63,780 bases of DNA from Herbaspirillum sp. YR522 (GCF_000282575.1 NZ_AKJA01000153.1:1-63780); one strand, 5' to 3'. Counted from the first letter of the stretch, positions 10,665-21,994 are shown. Program-made: numbers and translations. The notes: generated by a model from the letters alone, not told the origin.

Positions 10665-13115
10665 ATGCCCTCTCCAGCCTCCAGCGCCCTTCATCGCCAT
10701 CAGCGCGGTTTTCTCAACCCCAACATTGCCAAGTTCGTCGGACTGTCCATCCTCGGATTGGGCATCGTCGGCGCATTGCTGGTGGTCTATGCGCTGATCT
10801 TCATCAACCCGCGCCTGCCCTCGCTGGACCTGATCACCGACTATCGCCCCAAGGTCCCGCTGCGCATCTGGTCGGAAGACAAGGTACTGCTGGGCGAATT
10901 CGGCGAGGAAAAGCGCAGCCTGGTCAAGCTGGAAGACATTCCGGCCGACATGAAGAATGCGGTGCTGGCCATCGAGGACTATCGCTTCTACCAGCACGGC
11001 GGCATCGACTACATCGGCATCGCCCGGGCGCTGGCGACCGACGTCCTGCGCGGCAGCGCCTCGCAAGGCGCCAGCACCATCACCATGCAGGTGGCGCGCA
11101 ATGTGTTCCTGACCAAGGAAAAGACCATCTCGCGCAAGCTCTACGAAGTGCTGCTGGCCAACAAGATCGAGAGTGCCCTCTCCAAGGACCAGATCCTGGA
11201 GGTCTACATGAACCAGATCTACCTGGGCCAGCGCGCCTTCGGCTTCGCCGCAGCCGCCCGCACCTACTTCGGCAAGGACCTCAAGGATGTCTCGCTGGCC
11301 GAGGCCGCGATGCTGGCCGGCCTGCCCAAGGCGCCGTCGGCCTACAACCCGGTGGTCAATCCCAAGCGCGCCCACATCCGCCAGCAATATATCCTGCAGC
11401 GCATGCTGGACGTGGGCTTCATCACCCAGGCCCAGTATGACGCCGCCGCCAAGGAACCGTTGAAGGTGCGCGCGCCGGGCAGCCAGTACATGGTGCATGC
11501 CGAGTACGTCACCGAGATGGCGCGCCAGATGGTCTACGCCCAGTACAAGGAAGAAACCTATACCCAGGGCTTCAACGTCTACACCACCATCAACGCCGCC
11601 GATCAGCAGGCCGCCTACCTGGCCGTGCGCCGTGGGGTCATGGACTACGACCGGCGGCATGGCTATCGCGGCCCGGTCGAGACCGTGGAGTTGCCCGAGG
11701 ACGCCGACGCCCGCGCCGCCGCCATCGATGACCTGATGGACGACCACCCCGACAACGACGACATCCTGGCCGCCGTGGTGGTGGCCGCCGGCCCCAGGCA
11801 GGTCGATGTGGTGCTGCGCTCGGGCGAACGCATCAGCATCAAGGGCGAGGCCCTGCGCTTCGTGGCCAATGCCTTGTCCGACAAGGCCAAGAAGGAAATC
11901 CGTATCCGCCCGGGCGCGTTGATCCGCGTGATGCAGGACGCCAAGCAGAACTGGCAGATCGTGCAGTTGCCGCAGGTCGAGTCGGCGCTGGTGTCGGTGG
12001 TGCCGCAGGACGGCGCCATCCGGGCGCTAGTGGGCGGCTTCGACTTCACCCAGAACAACTTCAACCACGTCACGCAAGCCTGGCGCCAGCCCGGTTCGAC
12101 CTTCAAGCCGTTCATCTATGCCGCGGCCCTCGAAAAGGGCTTCGGCCCGGCCAGCATCGTCAACGACGCACCGGTGTCGTACCCGGCCGGCAACGGCCAG
12201 CCCAACTGGGAACCCAAGGACGATGAACCGCCGGCCGGCCCGATGACGGTGCGCACGGCGCTGCAGAAGTCGGTCAACCTGGTGGCCATTCGCACACTCG
12301 ACAACATCGGCGTGCAATATGCCAAGGAGTTCATCACGGCCACCTACGGCTTCGATCCCGACAAGGTGCCGCCCTACCTGCCCATGGCGCTGGGCGCAGG
12401 ACAGACCAACCCGCTGCAACTGTCGGCTGCGTATTCGGTGTTTGCCAATGGCGGCTACCGCATCGCACCGTACCTGATCGCCCAGGTCACCGATGCCCGC
12501 GGCAAGGTGCTGTCCAAGGCCGACCCGCTGGTGGTCGGCAACGGCGCGCCGCGCGTGGTGGCCGAGCGCAACAGCTACATGATGACCAACCTGCTCAAGT
12601 CGGTGGCCCAGCGCGGTACAGGCGCGCGCAGCAACAGCATCGGCCGCACCGACCTGGCCGGCAAGACCGGCACCACCAACGACGCCTTCGATGGCTGGTT
12701 TGCCGGTTACCAGCGCACCCTGGCCACCGTGGTATGGATGGGCTACGACCAGCCCAAGAGCCTGGGCGGCATGGAGTTCGGGGCCCAGTTGGCGCTGCCG
12801 ATCTGGGTCGACTACATGCGGGCCGCGCTCAAGGGCGTGCCGCAGGCGGAGCTGCCGGTGCCGGACGGCATCCGCTTCATCGATGGCGAACCCTACTACG
12901 ACAACTTCACGCCCGGCAACGGCCAGGTGACCAATGTCGGCGTGACCGTGGTCGACGCCATCTCGAACTTCTTCGGTTGGACGCCCAGCTCGGCACCACC
13001 CGCGCCGGCCGGATCGGGGGGCCAGGTCGCGCCGGGCAATGCGCCTTCGCCCTCGCCTTCGCAACCGTCGTCGGCGGCCAAGCGGTTCTATGACAGCACC
13101 AACCAGAGCCCCTGA
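10665..13115 (+). CDS. mrcA: Penicillin-binding protein 1A (bifunctional transglycosylase/transpeptidase)
   Basis: An 816-residue class A PBP. A short cytoplasmic tail and one membrane anchor (about 22-47) precede the GT51 domain, which contains EDYRFYQHGGIDYIGI, GASTITMQVARN and NQIYLGQRAFGF. The transpeptidase domain has SxxK as GSTFKPFIY near residue 477, SxN as KSVNLVAIR and KTGT as AGKTGTTNDAF near 665. The tail is Pro/Ser-rich. It polymerises and crosslinks peptidoglycan in the periplasm. A strong terminator follows. Confidence 0.97.
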   Translation: MPSPASSALHRHQRGFLNPNIAKFVGLSILGLGIVGALLVVYALIFINPRLPSLDLITDYRPKVPLRIWSEDKVLLGEFGEEKRSLVKLEDIPADMKNAVLAIEDYRFYQHGGIDYIGIARALATDVLRGSASQGASTITMQVARNVFLTKEKTISRKLYEVLLANKIESALSKDQILEVYMNQIYLGQRAFGFAAAARTYFGKDLKDVSLAEAAMLAGLPKAPSAYNPVVNPKRAHIRQQYILQRMLDVGFITQAQYDAAAKEPLKVRAPGSQYMVHAEYVTEMARQMVYAQYKEETYTQGFNVYTTINAADQQAAYLAVRRGVMDYDRRHGYRGPVETVELPEDADARAAAIDDLMDDHPDNDDILAAVVVAAGPRQVDVVLRSGERISIKGEALRFVANALSDKAKKEIRIRPGALIRVMQDAKQNWQIVQLPQVESALVSVVPQDGAIRALVGGFDFTQNNFNHVTQAWRQPGSTFKPFIYAAALEKGFGPASIVNDAPVSYPAGNGQPNWEPKDDEPPAGPMTVRTALQKSVNLVAIRTLDNIGVQYAKEFITATYGFDPDKVPPYLPMALGAGQTNPLQLSAAYSVFANGGYRIAPYLIAQVTDARGKVLSKADPLVVGNGAPRVVAERNSYMMTNLLKSVAQRGTGARSNSIGRTDLAGKTGTTNDAFDGWFAGYQRTLATVVWMGYDQPKSLGGMEFGAQLALPIWVDYMRAALKGVPQAELPVPDGIRFIDGEPYYDNFTPGNGQVTNVGVTVVDAISNFFGWTPSSAPPAPAGSGGQVAPGNAPSPSPSQPSSAAKRFYDSTNQSP

Positions 13116-13132
13116 GCCCGGTGGCACCAACG

Positions 13133-13169
13133 AAAAAGCGCAGAAGAAAAATCTTCTGCGCTTTTTTTT
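13133..13169. terminator. Bidirectional terminator between mrcA and tRNA-Arg
   Basis: A long near-perfect stem (AAGCGCAGAAGA pairing with TCTTCTGCGCTT) with a short A loop, A-tract on the left and T8 on the right. It can end mrcA rightward and the tRNA transcript leftward. Confidence 0.92.
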
Positions 13170-13173
13170 ATGC

Positions 13174-13249
13174 TGGCGCCCCCGACACGGATCGAACGTG
13201 TGACCTATCCCTTAGGAGGGGATCGCTCTATCCACTGAGCTACGGGGGC
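13174..13249 (-). tRNA. tRNA-Arg (anticodon CCU)
   Basis: The 76-base cloverleaf folds with 7-bp acceptor GCCCCCG/CGGGGGC, D arm GCTC/GAGC, anticodon stem ATCCC/GGGAT around loop CTCCTAA (anticodon CCT, reads AGG), and T arm ACACG/CGTGT with TTCGATC. The 3' CCA is encoded. The gene stands alone; no integrase or direct-repeat attachment site is seen next to it. Confidence 0.95.
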
Positions 13250-13404
13250 AGCAAGGCCGCTATTGTAGCCGTAGCGACCGTCATTGCAAAGCTGGCATGC
13301 GATATGTGGTCTTGCATGCACGATGTCGGGATGGCTCGTCCAACGCCTTGCACTACAATGACTGCAGCAAGCCGCAACCAATAGCCGCCGCCAGGGAGAC
13401 CCCG

Positions 13405-14154
13405 TTGACATCGAAGTCCGCCATCCGCCTTGCCCGCTTCATGCCGCCCATCGGCCAGGCCTTCATGCCTGCGCTATGTGGCGTGGCGCTGATGCTGGCC
13501 TGCCATGCCGCCGCCCAGGCCGGTGCGCCACAGGTGCCGGCGATGGCCGAGCGGGTGGCCGCCTGCGTTGCCTGTCATGGCGCCCAAGGCCGGGCCGGGC
13601 CGGACGGCTATTACCCCCGCATCGCCGGCAAGCCCGAAGGCTACCTCTATAACCAGCTGCGGCATTTTCGTGACGGGCAGCGGCGCTACCCGCCGATGAA
13701 TTACCTGCTGACCAATCTTTCGGATGACTACCTGCGCCAGATCGCGCGCCATTTCGCCCAACAGCATCCGCCCGGCGCGACGGCGGCCGCCGGCAATACC
13801 TCGGCCGCAGTGCTGGAACGGGGCCGGCTGCTGGCCACGCAGGGTGCACCGGAGCGCCGGCTGCCGGCGTGCGCGGCCTGCCATGGCCAGGCGCTGTCGG
13901 GCCTGCAGCCGGCGATCCCGGGCTTGCTGGGCCTGCCGCGCGACTACATCAGCGCCCAGCTGGGGGCCTGGCGCAACGGCGCACGGCGCGCCCATGCGCC
14001 CGATTGCATGGCCGATGTCGCCCAGGCCCTGACGCCCGACGAGATCCACGCGGTCAGCACCTGGCTGGCGCTGCAGCCGTCGGACGCGCCGCTGGCTGTC
14101 GCATCCACGGCGGCCCTGCCTATCCGTTGCGGCAGCGTGGGAGCGACGCCATGA
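13405..14154 (+). CDS. Di-haem cytochrome c, c4/c553 type, exported
   Basis: About 249 residues with a signal peptide (hydrophobic region about 15-38) and two c-type haem sites, CVACH near residue 54 and CAACH near 156, each within a cytochrome c553-like domain. Such periplasmic cytochromes carry electrons to terminal oxidases. I chose the TTG at 13405 because GGGAG lies 6 bases upstream; an in-frame ATG at 13441 is the alternative and has no clear ribosome site. The stop overlaps the next gene as ATGA, so the two cytochromes are coupled. Confidence 0.85.
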   Translation: MTSKSAIRLARFMPPIGQAFMPALCGVALMLACHAAAQAGAPQVPAMAERVAACVACHGAQGRAGPDGYYPRIAGKPEGYLYNQLRHFRDGQRRYPPMNYLLTNLSDDYLRQIARHFAQQHPPGATAAAGNTSAAVLERGRLLATQGAPERRLPACAACHGQALSGLQPAIPGLLGLPRDYISAQLGAWRNGARRAHAPDCMADVAQALTPDEIHAVSTWLALQPSDAPLAVASTAALPIRCGSVGATP

Positions 14155-15437
14155 AACGCCTGTCGATGACGCTGGCGGGCGGCCTGGCCATGTTCGTGCT
14201 GGCCGGCTTGGCACTGCTGGCCTGGCAGTGGCTGCGTCCCGAGACGATGGGACAGGCGGTCGCCATCACCGACCCGGCGGCCCAGGTGGCACGCGGCGCC
14301 TACCTGGCCCGCGCCGGCAATTGCATGGGCTGCCACACCGCGCGCGGCAGCACCCCCTACGCCGGCGGACGCGCCATGCCGACCCCGTTCGGCACGCTCT
14401 ATACCAGCAATCTCACGCCCGATCGCCACAGCGGCATCGGCACCTGGAACGCCGACGACTTCTGGCGCGCGCTGCACCATGGCCGCGGCAAGGATGGTCG
14501 CTTCCTCTATCCGGCTTTTCCATTCACCAATTACACCCGGGTCTCGCGGTCCGACGCCGACGCCCTGTTCGCCTACCTGCAAAGCCTGCCGCCGGCAGCG
14601 CGCGCCAACACGCCGCATCAATTGCGCTTTCCGTACAACCAGCGCTGGCTACTGGGATTCTGGCGCGCACTGTACTTCGCCCCAGGCCAATACCAGCCGC
14701 AGCCGCAGCAAGGCGCGCAGTGGAACCGCGGCGCCTACCTGGTGCAGGGACTGGGTCATTGCAGCGGATGCCACAGCACGCGCAACGGGTTTGGGGCCGC
14801 CGGCAAGCCGGACGACCTGTCCGGCGGGTTGATCCCGGGCCTGGACTGGATGGCACCGTCCCTGCAGGCAGACGGCCCGCATGGCCTGCGCCAGTGGAGC
14901 AGTGACGAGTTGGGCACCTTGCTGGCCAATGGCGTGTCGCAACGGGCGGCCGTCATGGGACCGATGGCCGAGGTGGTGGGGCAAAGCCTGCAATACCTGA
15001 CGCCGCAGGACATCGCCGCCATGACCACCTACCTGCGTTCATTGCCGGCGCTGGCCACGCCTGCCACCGACCGGGTGTCGTCGCCGCCGCAACAGGCCGA
15101 GCAGGTCATGCGCACCGGTGAACGGCTCTATCGACAGCTGTGCGTCGATTGCCACAATGCGCGCGGCCAGGGCATCGCACCCGATTATCCGCCGCTGGAC
15201 GGCAACCCGGCCCTGGCCGCGCTACCGGTCAATGCCATCAGGATCGTGTTGCACGGTGGTTATCCGCCGTCGACGGCCGGCAACCCCTACCCGTTCGGCA
15301 TGCCGCCGTTCGGGCACCAGTTGTCGGATGAGGAAGTGGCCGCCGTGGTGAGTTACGTGCGCAACAGCTGGAGCAACCGCGGCGGGATGGTCGGCGCGGC
15401 CGAGGTCAACCGGCTGCGCGGCGTGCCGCTGGAGTAG
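14151..15437 (+). CDS. Tri-haem membrane-anchored cytochrome c (dehydrogenase cytochrome subunit-like)
   Basis: 428 residues: an N-terminal hydrophobic anchor (about 5-27) and three cytochrome c domains with CMGCH (residue 58), CSGCH (about 204) and CVDCH (about 330). The layout matches the cytochrome subunit of membrane alcohol, gluconate and sorbitol dehydrogenases, which pass electrons to ubiquinone. No flavin or PQQ dehydrogenase gene is adjacent; the only partner in the operon is the upstream di-haem cytochrome. Its physiological electron donor is therefore unknown. It converges on phoB with a 3-base gap. Confidence 0.88.
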   Translation: MKRLSMTLAGGLAMFVLAGLALLAWQWLRPETMGQAVAITDPAAQVARGAYLARAGNCMGCHTARGSTPYAGGRAMPTPFGTLYTSNLTPDRHSGIGTWNADDFWRALHHGRGKDGRFLYPAFPFTNYTRVSRSDADALFAYLQSLPPAARANTPHQLRFPYNQRWLLGFWRALYFAPGQYQPQPQQGAQWNRGAYLVQGLGHCSGCHSTRNGFGAAGKPDDLSGGLIPGLDWMAPSLQADGPHGLRQWSSDELGTLLANGVSQRAAVMGPMAEVVGQSLQYLTPQDIAAMTTYLRSLPALATPATDRVSSPPQQAEQVMRTGERLYRQLCVDCHNARGQGIAPDYPPLDGNPALAALPVNAIRIVLHGGYPPSTAGNPYPFGMPPFGHQLSDEEVAAVVSYVRNSWSNRGGMVGAAEVNRLRGVPLE

Positions 15438-15440
15438 CGC

Positions 15441-16130
15441 CTATTGGCCGCTGGCACTGAGCTTGTAACCGACGCCGCGCACGGTCTGCACGTAGTGCGC
15501 CAGTTCGCCCAGCGACTTGCGCAGCCGCATGATGTGGACGTCGACCGTACGCTCTTCGATGAAGGTATGGTCGCCCCACACCTTGTCGAGCAACTGCGTA
15601 CGCGAAAAGATCCGCTCCGGGTGCGCCACCAGGAACCGCAGCAACTTGAATTCGGCCTGGTCCAGCGTTACCTCGCGTTGCGCCAGCGATACCTGCAGCC
15701 GCTCGGCGTCGACCATGATGGCGCCATAGGTCAGGGCCTGGCTACCCACCTCGGGGGTCTTGCGACGCAACAGCGCCTGCACCCGCGCCACCAGTTCCTT
15801 GGGCGAGAACGGCTTGGTGACGTAATCGTCGGCGCCTTCGTTGAGGCCGCGCACCTTGTCTTCTTCCATGCCCTTGGCGGTGAGCATGATCACCGGCAGG
15901 GTCGCCGTGCGGGCGTCGCGGCGCAATTCCGACAGCAGCGCCAGGCCCGAACTGTCGGGCAGCATCCAGTCCAGCAGCACCACATGCGGCAAGGCCTCGG
16001 CGATCTGGCGCCGCGCCTGTTGCACATCGGTGGCCAGGGTGGTGGCAAAGCCCGCCCCCTGCATCGTGAAACGCAGTAGCTCGGCGATGGCCGGTTCATC
16101 TTCCACCATCAGGACCTGGGGCTGTGTCAT
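15441..16130 (-). CDS. phoB: Phosphate regulon response regulator PhoB
   Basis: A 229-residue OmpR-family regulator. The receiver domain has phospho-acceptor Asp54 in VVLLDWMLPDSSG and Lys in YVTKPFSPKEL. The C-terminal winged helix contains ERTVDVHIMRLRKSLG and ends VQTVRGVGYKLS. The WMLPDSSGL segment and length identify PhoB, which activates Pho genes at pho boxes under phosphate limitation. The usual partners (phoR, phoU, pstSCAB) are not beside it. It follows glmM by 38 bases on the same strand and may be cotranscribed with it. Confidence 0.9.
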   Translation of the reverse strand: MTQPQVLMVEDEPAIAELLRFTMQGAGFATTLATDVQQARRQIAEALPHVVLLDWMLPDSSGLALLSELRRDARTATLPVIMLTAKGMEEDKVRGLNEGADDYVTKPFSPKELVARVQALLRRKTPEVGSQALTYGAIMVDAERLQVSLAQREVTLDQAEFKLLRFLVAHPERIFSRTQLLDKVWGDHTFIEERTVDVHIMRLRKSLGELAHYVQTVRGVGYKLSASGQ

Positions 16131-16168
16131 CGCTTTTCCATTGGCCGGTTCAGGCGTTGCATGCGCAC

Positions 16169-17503
16169 TTACAGCACCTTTTCGGCGATGCGCTGGGCCA
16201 TGGTGCGCGCCAGGACGGCATCTTCGGCTTCGACCATCACGCGGATCAGCGGCTCGGTGCCGGAGGGGCGCAACAATACACGACCGCGCTCGCCCAGCGC
16301 CGCTTCCACCGCTGCCGTCTCGGCCTGCAGCGCGACGTTGGATTTCCAGTCGTAGCCTGCCGGGATCTTGACGTTGATCAGTACCTGCGGGAACAGGGTC
16401 AGGTCGGCCGTCATCTGCGCCAGCGTCTGGCCGCTGCGCTTGAGCGCCGACAGCACCTGCAGCGCCGACACGATCCCGTCGCCGGTGGTGTGCTTGTCCA
16501 GGCACAGCAGATGGCCGGAGCCCTCGCCGCCCAGCAGCCAGCCTTTTTCCTGCAGTACCTCGAGCACATAGCGGTCGCCCACCTTGGCGCGCTCGAAGGC
16601 GATGCCCATCCGCTTGAAGGCCACCTGCAGCGCCATGTTGGTCATGAGGGTGCCGACCGCGCCGGCCACCGGGCCGGTGGCCAGCCGGTCCTTGACCATG
16701 AGGTACAGCAGCTCGTCGCCGTTGTAGATGCGCCCGCCCGCGTCCACCATCAACAGCCGGTCGGCATCGCCATCGAGCGCAATGCCGAGATCGGCGTTAT
16801 ACGTGCGCACCGCTTCCGACAAGGCTTGCGGCGCGGTGGCACCGCACTTGTCGTTGATATTCAGGCCATTGGGCTTGTTGGCGATGCTGATGACTTCGGC
16901 GCCCAGTTCATGAAACACGTGCGGCGCGATGTTGTAGGCCGCGCCATGGGCGCAATCGACCACCAGCGTCATGCCGTGCAGGTCGAGCGCATTGGGGAAG
17001 CTGCTCTTGCAGAACTCGATGTAGCGGCCCTGGGCATCGTCCAGCCGGCGCGCCTTGCCCAGTTTTTCGGACGATACGCATTCCATCGGCTGCTCGAGCG
17101 CGGCCTCGATATCGGCCTCGACCGTGTCGGGCAACTTGTTGCCGGTGGCCGAGAAGAACTTGATACCGTTATCGTGAAACGGATTGTGCGAGGCCGAGAT
17201 CACGATCCCGGCCGACAGCCGCAGCGCGCGCGTGAGATAGGCCACCGCCGGGGTCGGCACCGGCCCGGCCAGCATCACATCCACGCCGGCCGCTGCCAGT
17301 CCGGCCTCCAGCGCGGCCTCCAGCATGTAGCCCGAGATGCGGGTGTCCTTGCCGATCAAGACCGTGGGCCGCGCCGCCCCATCGCGCGACTTGGCCAGCA
17401 CGCGCCCGGCGGCGTAGCCCAGGCGCATGACGAAATCGGGCGTGATGGGTGCGGTGCCGACGCGACCGCGTATGCCATCGGTGCCAAAATATTTTGCTGC
17501 CAT
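16169..17503 (-). CDS. glmM: Phosphoglucosamine mutase
   Basis: 444 residues; converts glucosamine-6-phosphate to glucosamine-1-phosphate for UDP-GlcNAc synthesis. The active-site phosphoserine lies in [15 protein letters not shown] (about Ser105), the metal loop is DGDADRLL, and the sugar-phosphate loop is [14 protein letters not shown]. The start [16 protein letters not shown] is standard. It lies 63 bases after folP in the conserved ftsH-folP-glmM order. Confidence 0.97.
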   Translation of the reverse strand: MAAKYFGTDGIRGRVGTAPITPDFVMRLGYAAGRVLAKSRDGAARPTVLIGKDTRISGYMLEAALEAGLAAAGVDVMLAGPVPTPAVAYLTRALRLSAGIVISASHNPFHDNGIKFFSATGNKLPDTVEADIEAALEQPMECVSSEKLGKARRLDDAQGRYIEFCKSSFPNALDLHGMTLVVDCAHGAAYNIAPHVFHELGAEVISIANKPNGLNINDKCGATAPQALSEAVRTYNADLGIALDGDADRLLMVDAGGRIYNGDELLYLMVKDRLATGPVAGAVGTLMTNMALQVAFKRMGIAFERAKVGDRYVLEVLQEKGWLLGGEGSGHLLCLDKHTTGDGIVSALQVLSALKRSGQTLAQMTADLTLFPQVLINVKIPAGYDWKSNVALQAETAAVEAALGERGRVLLRPSGTEPLIRVMVEAEDAVLARTMAQRIAEKVL

Positions 17504-17566
17504 GTTCCGTTCTCCAAATGCTCCGTCGTCTGTCGTTGTCGACACCGACAGGCGGTCTCCATCGAA

Positions 17567-18415
17567 TTATTGCGGCGGGCGTCCCGCCTGCCACATCGCC
17601 AGCGCGTCGACCGTCTCGGCGACGTCGTGCACGCGGACGATCATGGCCCCTTGCTGGGCCGCGGCCAAGGCCGCTCCGACGCTGCCGGCCATGCGCTTGT
17701 CGACCGGCTTGCCGGTGACCGCGCCCACCATCGACTTACGCGACATGCCCGCCAACAGCGGTAGCCCGAGCCGGTCGATCAGTTGCCGGGTCTGCTGCAG
17801 CAGTGCCAGATTATGCGCCAAGGTCTTGCCAAATCCAAAGCCCGGATCGATGCAGATGCGTTCGCGGGCGATGCCTGCCGCGCTCATCTGCTGCACCCGC
17901 TGCAGCAGGAACTGGCCCACCTCGTCCACCACATCGTCGTAGTACGGCTCCTGCTGCATGGTCTGCGGCTGGCCCTGCATGTGCATCACGCACAGGCCGG
18001 CCTCGCTGTCACGCACCGCTTCGATGGCGCCCTCGGCACGAAAGCCGTTGATATCGTTGATCATGTCGACCTCGGCCAGCAGCGCCTGGCGCATCACGGC
18101 AGGCTTGTAGGTGTCGATCGACAAGGGCTTGCCGCAATCGCGCAGCGCATAGATGATCGGCATGACGCGCTCGAGCTCCTGTTCCAGCGACAGCGGCGCG
18201 ATGCCGGGACGGGTCGATTCGCCACCGATGTCGATGATGTCGACGCCGTCGGCGATCATCTGCTCGGCATGCGAGAGGGCGAACTCGAGCTTGGCGTGGC
18301 GCCCGCCGTCGGAAAAGGAGTCCGGCGTGACATTGAGAATGCCCATCACCAGCGGTCGGCGCCCCGGCGCCATCGGCAGTCGGAACCTGCCGCATTTCAG
18401 AAATGCTTGTGTCAT
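17567..18415 (-). CDS. folP: Dihydropteroate synthase
   Basis: 282-residue TIM-barrel enzyme that joins p-aminobenzoate to hydroxymethyl-dihydropterin diphosphate; it is the sulfonamide target. Motifs: MGILNVTPDSFSDGG, DIGGESTRPG, MSRKSMVGAVTG, and the final VRVHDVAETVDAL. Length fits the family. The upstream ftsH terminator suggests folP-glmM has its own promoter. Confidence 0.97.
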   Translation of the reverse strand: MTQAFLKCGRFRLPMAPGRRPLVMGILNVTPDSFSDGGRHAKLEFALSHAEQMIADGVDIIDIGGESTRPGIAPLSLEQELERVMPIIYALRDCGKPLSIDTYKPAVMRQALLAEVDMINDINGFRAEGAIEAVRDSEAGLCVMHMQGQPQTMQQEPYYDDVVDEVGQFLLQRVQQMSAAGIARERICIDPGFGFGKTLAHNLALLQQTRQLIDRLGLPLLAGMSRKSMVGAVTGKPVDKRMAGSVGAALAAAQQGAMIVRVHDVAETVDALAMWQAGRPPQ

Positions 18416-18481
18416 CAGTTCTCGATATCGGTCTGTTCGGTATTGCCCTGTCGGCTACGGCCGCGCTTGTGCATCAGACGG

Positions 18482-18517
18482 AAAAAAGGGCGAGGATTTC
18501 TCCTCGCCCTTTTTTGC
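18482..18517 (-). terminator. Rho-independent terminator after ftsH
   Basis: Stem GGGCGAGGA/TCCTCGCCC with a short T-rich loop, flanked by A6 and T6. It lies 23 bases beyond the ftsH stop in the direction of ftsH transcription. Confidence 0.9.
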
Positions 18518-18539
18518 CTGCCGCCGTGACGGCCGGCAA

Positions 18540-20426
<1,887 letters not shown>

Positions 20427-20775
20427 TGGAACTCCTCCGACGCGAAGCGCGCCACGTTGCCTTTGTATCCCGGGATTTTACCCGGATTCAATTACCCTTA
20501 CTAGGAAACCACCCGCCATTGCGTGCGACACCGCAACGCGACAATAAGTTTAATCGCGTATCGTTGTCGAACGGCACCGGGTCCGCACCCTCATTGTTAT
20601 CAGAGTGGCATCGAACGGGTGGCATCAAAAGGCACGCTGGCCGTCACCTCGGCATCGCTACCTGCCATCATGACGACTCCCGTCAATCGATATTGTGGCG
20701 GGAACACCCAAAACAAGACCGAAGAGCGGCTATCTGCCGATAAATGTCGCGTGTCGGCTTACTTTATCGCAGCTT
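20427..20775 (-). other. 349-base gap between rlmE and ftsH (ftsH promoter region)
   Basis: No gene of normal size is present. A 23-codon frame on the minus strand (20600-20671), MMAGSDAEVTASVPFDATRS..., has a GGGAG ribosome site 5 bases before its ATG and could be a leader peptide or chance. A TAAAAT near 20475 on the minus strand is a possible -10, but no clear sigma-32 or sigma-70 -35 was found. Confidence 0.4.
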
Positions 20776-21420
20776 TCAGCGCGGGTTCTTCAGGATTTTC
20801 CCCAGCAGGAATATTTCGGACGACTTGTCGCGGCTGGCCTTGGGCTTCTTCGACGTCACGGTCTTGAACTCGGCCCTGAACTTGTGCAGCAGTTCGTTAT
20901 AGCCGGTGCCGTTGAAACACTTCACCAGCAAGGCGCCGGACGGCTTCATGTGGACCTGTGCGAATTCGATGGCCAGGTCGATCAGATGCTCGACCCGGGC
21001 CGCGTCGGCAATGGCCACTCCCGACAGGTTGGGCGCCATGTCCGACAGCACCAGATCGACGCGGCGCCCGTCCAGCACTGCCTCCAGCTCGGCCAGCAAG
21101 GCTTCCTCGCGAAAGTCGCCCTGGATGAAATGGACGTCGGCGATCGGTTCCATGGGCAGCATGTCGAGCCCGATGACGGTACCGTGGATGCCCCCCCCCT
21201 CGGCGCCAGCCAGCTTGTTGCGCACGTATTGCGACCAGCTGCCCGGGGTCGAGCCGAGGTCGACGATGACCTGCCCGGGCTTGATCAGGCGTTCGTCCTC
21301 GTCGATTTCCTTGAGCTTGTAAGCCGCCCGCGCACGATAACCTTCCTTTTGCGCCAGCTTGACGTAAGGATCGTTGATATGGTCGTGCAGCCAGTTTTTG
21401 TTTAATTTGTTCTTTGCCAT
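20776..21420 (-). CDS. rlmE: 23S rRNA (uridine-2552-2'-O)-methyltransferase RlmE
   Basis: 214-residue FtsJ/RrmJ methyltransferase that 2'-O-methylates U2552 in the ribosomal A-loop. The N-terminal [13 protein letters not shown] supplies the catalytic Lys. [15 protein letters not shown] is the SAM site, [13 protein letters not shown] carries the catalytic Asp, and [12 protein letters not shown] the second Lys. Divergent from yhbY with 73 bases between, the standard pairing. Confidence 0.96.
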   Translation of the reverse strand: MAKNKLNKNWLHDHINDPYVKLAQKEGYRARAAYKLKEIDEDERLIKPGQVIVDLGSTPGSWSQYVRNKLAGAEGGGIHGTVIGLDMLPMEPIADVHFIQGDFREEALLAELEAVLDGRRVDLVLSDMAPNLSGVAIADAARVEHLIDLAIEFAQVHMKPSGALLVKCFNGTGYNELLHKFRAEFKTVTSKKPKASRDKSSEIFLLGKILKNPR

Positions 21421-21493
21421 TCGCGTAGAATACTGGTTTTATCTCTTTCAGGGACGGCTTGGCACTACCGCGCCGCCCCGCCATCGCATTCCC

Positions 21494-21952
21494 ATGTTGA
21501 AACTTACCCCCGCCGAGCGCAGCGAACTGCGCGCCCAAGCACATGCGCTGAACCCTGTCGTGATCGTCGGCGAAAGCGGCTTGTCCGAATCGGTCCTCAA
21601 GGAAATCGACAACAGCCTCAATTTCCACGGCCTGATCAAGGTGCGTGTATTCGGCGACGACCGCGAGGCACGCATCGGCATCTACGACGCCATCTGCGAA
21701 CAGCTCGATGCGGCGCAGGTGCAACACATCGGCAAACTGCTGGTCATCTATCGCCCCAAGAAGGACGAAGAAAAGAAGAAGTCGGCCGGCGCCAAGGGCG
21801 GCCTGCGTGAAGTCACCATCGTCAAGACCCACACCACCAAGCGCCCGACCGTCAACAAGGTCATGCTCAAGGGTAACGAACGGGTCACGGCCGGCGGCAA
21901 TATCCGCAAGGCCAAGCCGCGCCAGCGCAGCACCAAGAAACCCGGCGCCTGA
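21494..21952 (+). CDS. yhbY: YhbY family CRM-domain RNA-binding protein
   Basis: 152 residues. The CRM/YhbY domain fills residues 1-95 (LTPAERSELRAQAHALNPVV, VGESGLSESVLKEIDNSL, HGLIKVRVFGDDREAR). A lysine/arginine-rich tail of about 55 residues follows (KPRQRSTKKPGA at the end) and is longer than in E. coli YhbY. The family associates with pre-50S particles. The ATG at 21494 gives the canonical start; upstream in-frame codons lie in the divergent promoter. Confidence 0.93.
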   Translation: MLKLTPAERSELRAQAHALNPVVIVGESGLSESVLKEIDNSLNFHGLIKVRVFGDDREARIGIYDAICEQLDAAQVQHIGKLLVIYRPKKDEEKKKSAGAKGGLREVTIVKTHTTKRPTVNKVMLKGNERVTAGGNIRKAKPRQRSTKKPGA

Positions 21953-21958
21953 TGCCGC

Positions 21959-21980
21959 GGGGCGAATCGCGATTCGCCCC
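21959..21980. repeat. Perfect 22-bp palindrome after yhbY
   Basis: Two 11-base arms (GGGGCGAATCG and its exact complement) meet with no loop, 7 bases after the yhbY stop. It sits just before a separate terminator. It could act as an RNA 3'-end structure or a protein site; no function is assigned. Confidence 0.6.
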
Positions 21981-21994
21981 GGCCTGCAAAATAC

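Noticed and set aside
13174-13404. Genomic island integrated at tRNA-Arg
   Set aside because: No integrase, no second copy of the tRNA 3' end and no change in base composition were noticed in the flanking DNA.
16124-17764. 546-codon open frame opposite glmM
   Set aside because: Antisense shadow; glmM motifs on the other strand are unambiguous.
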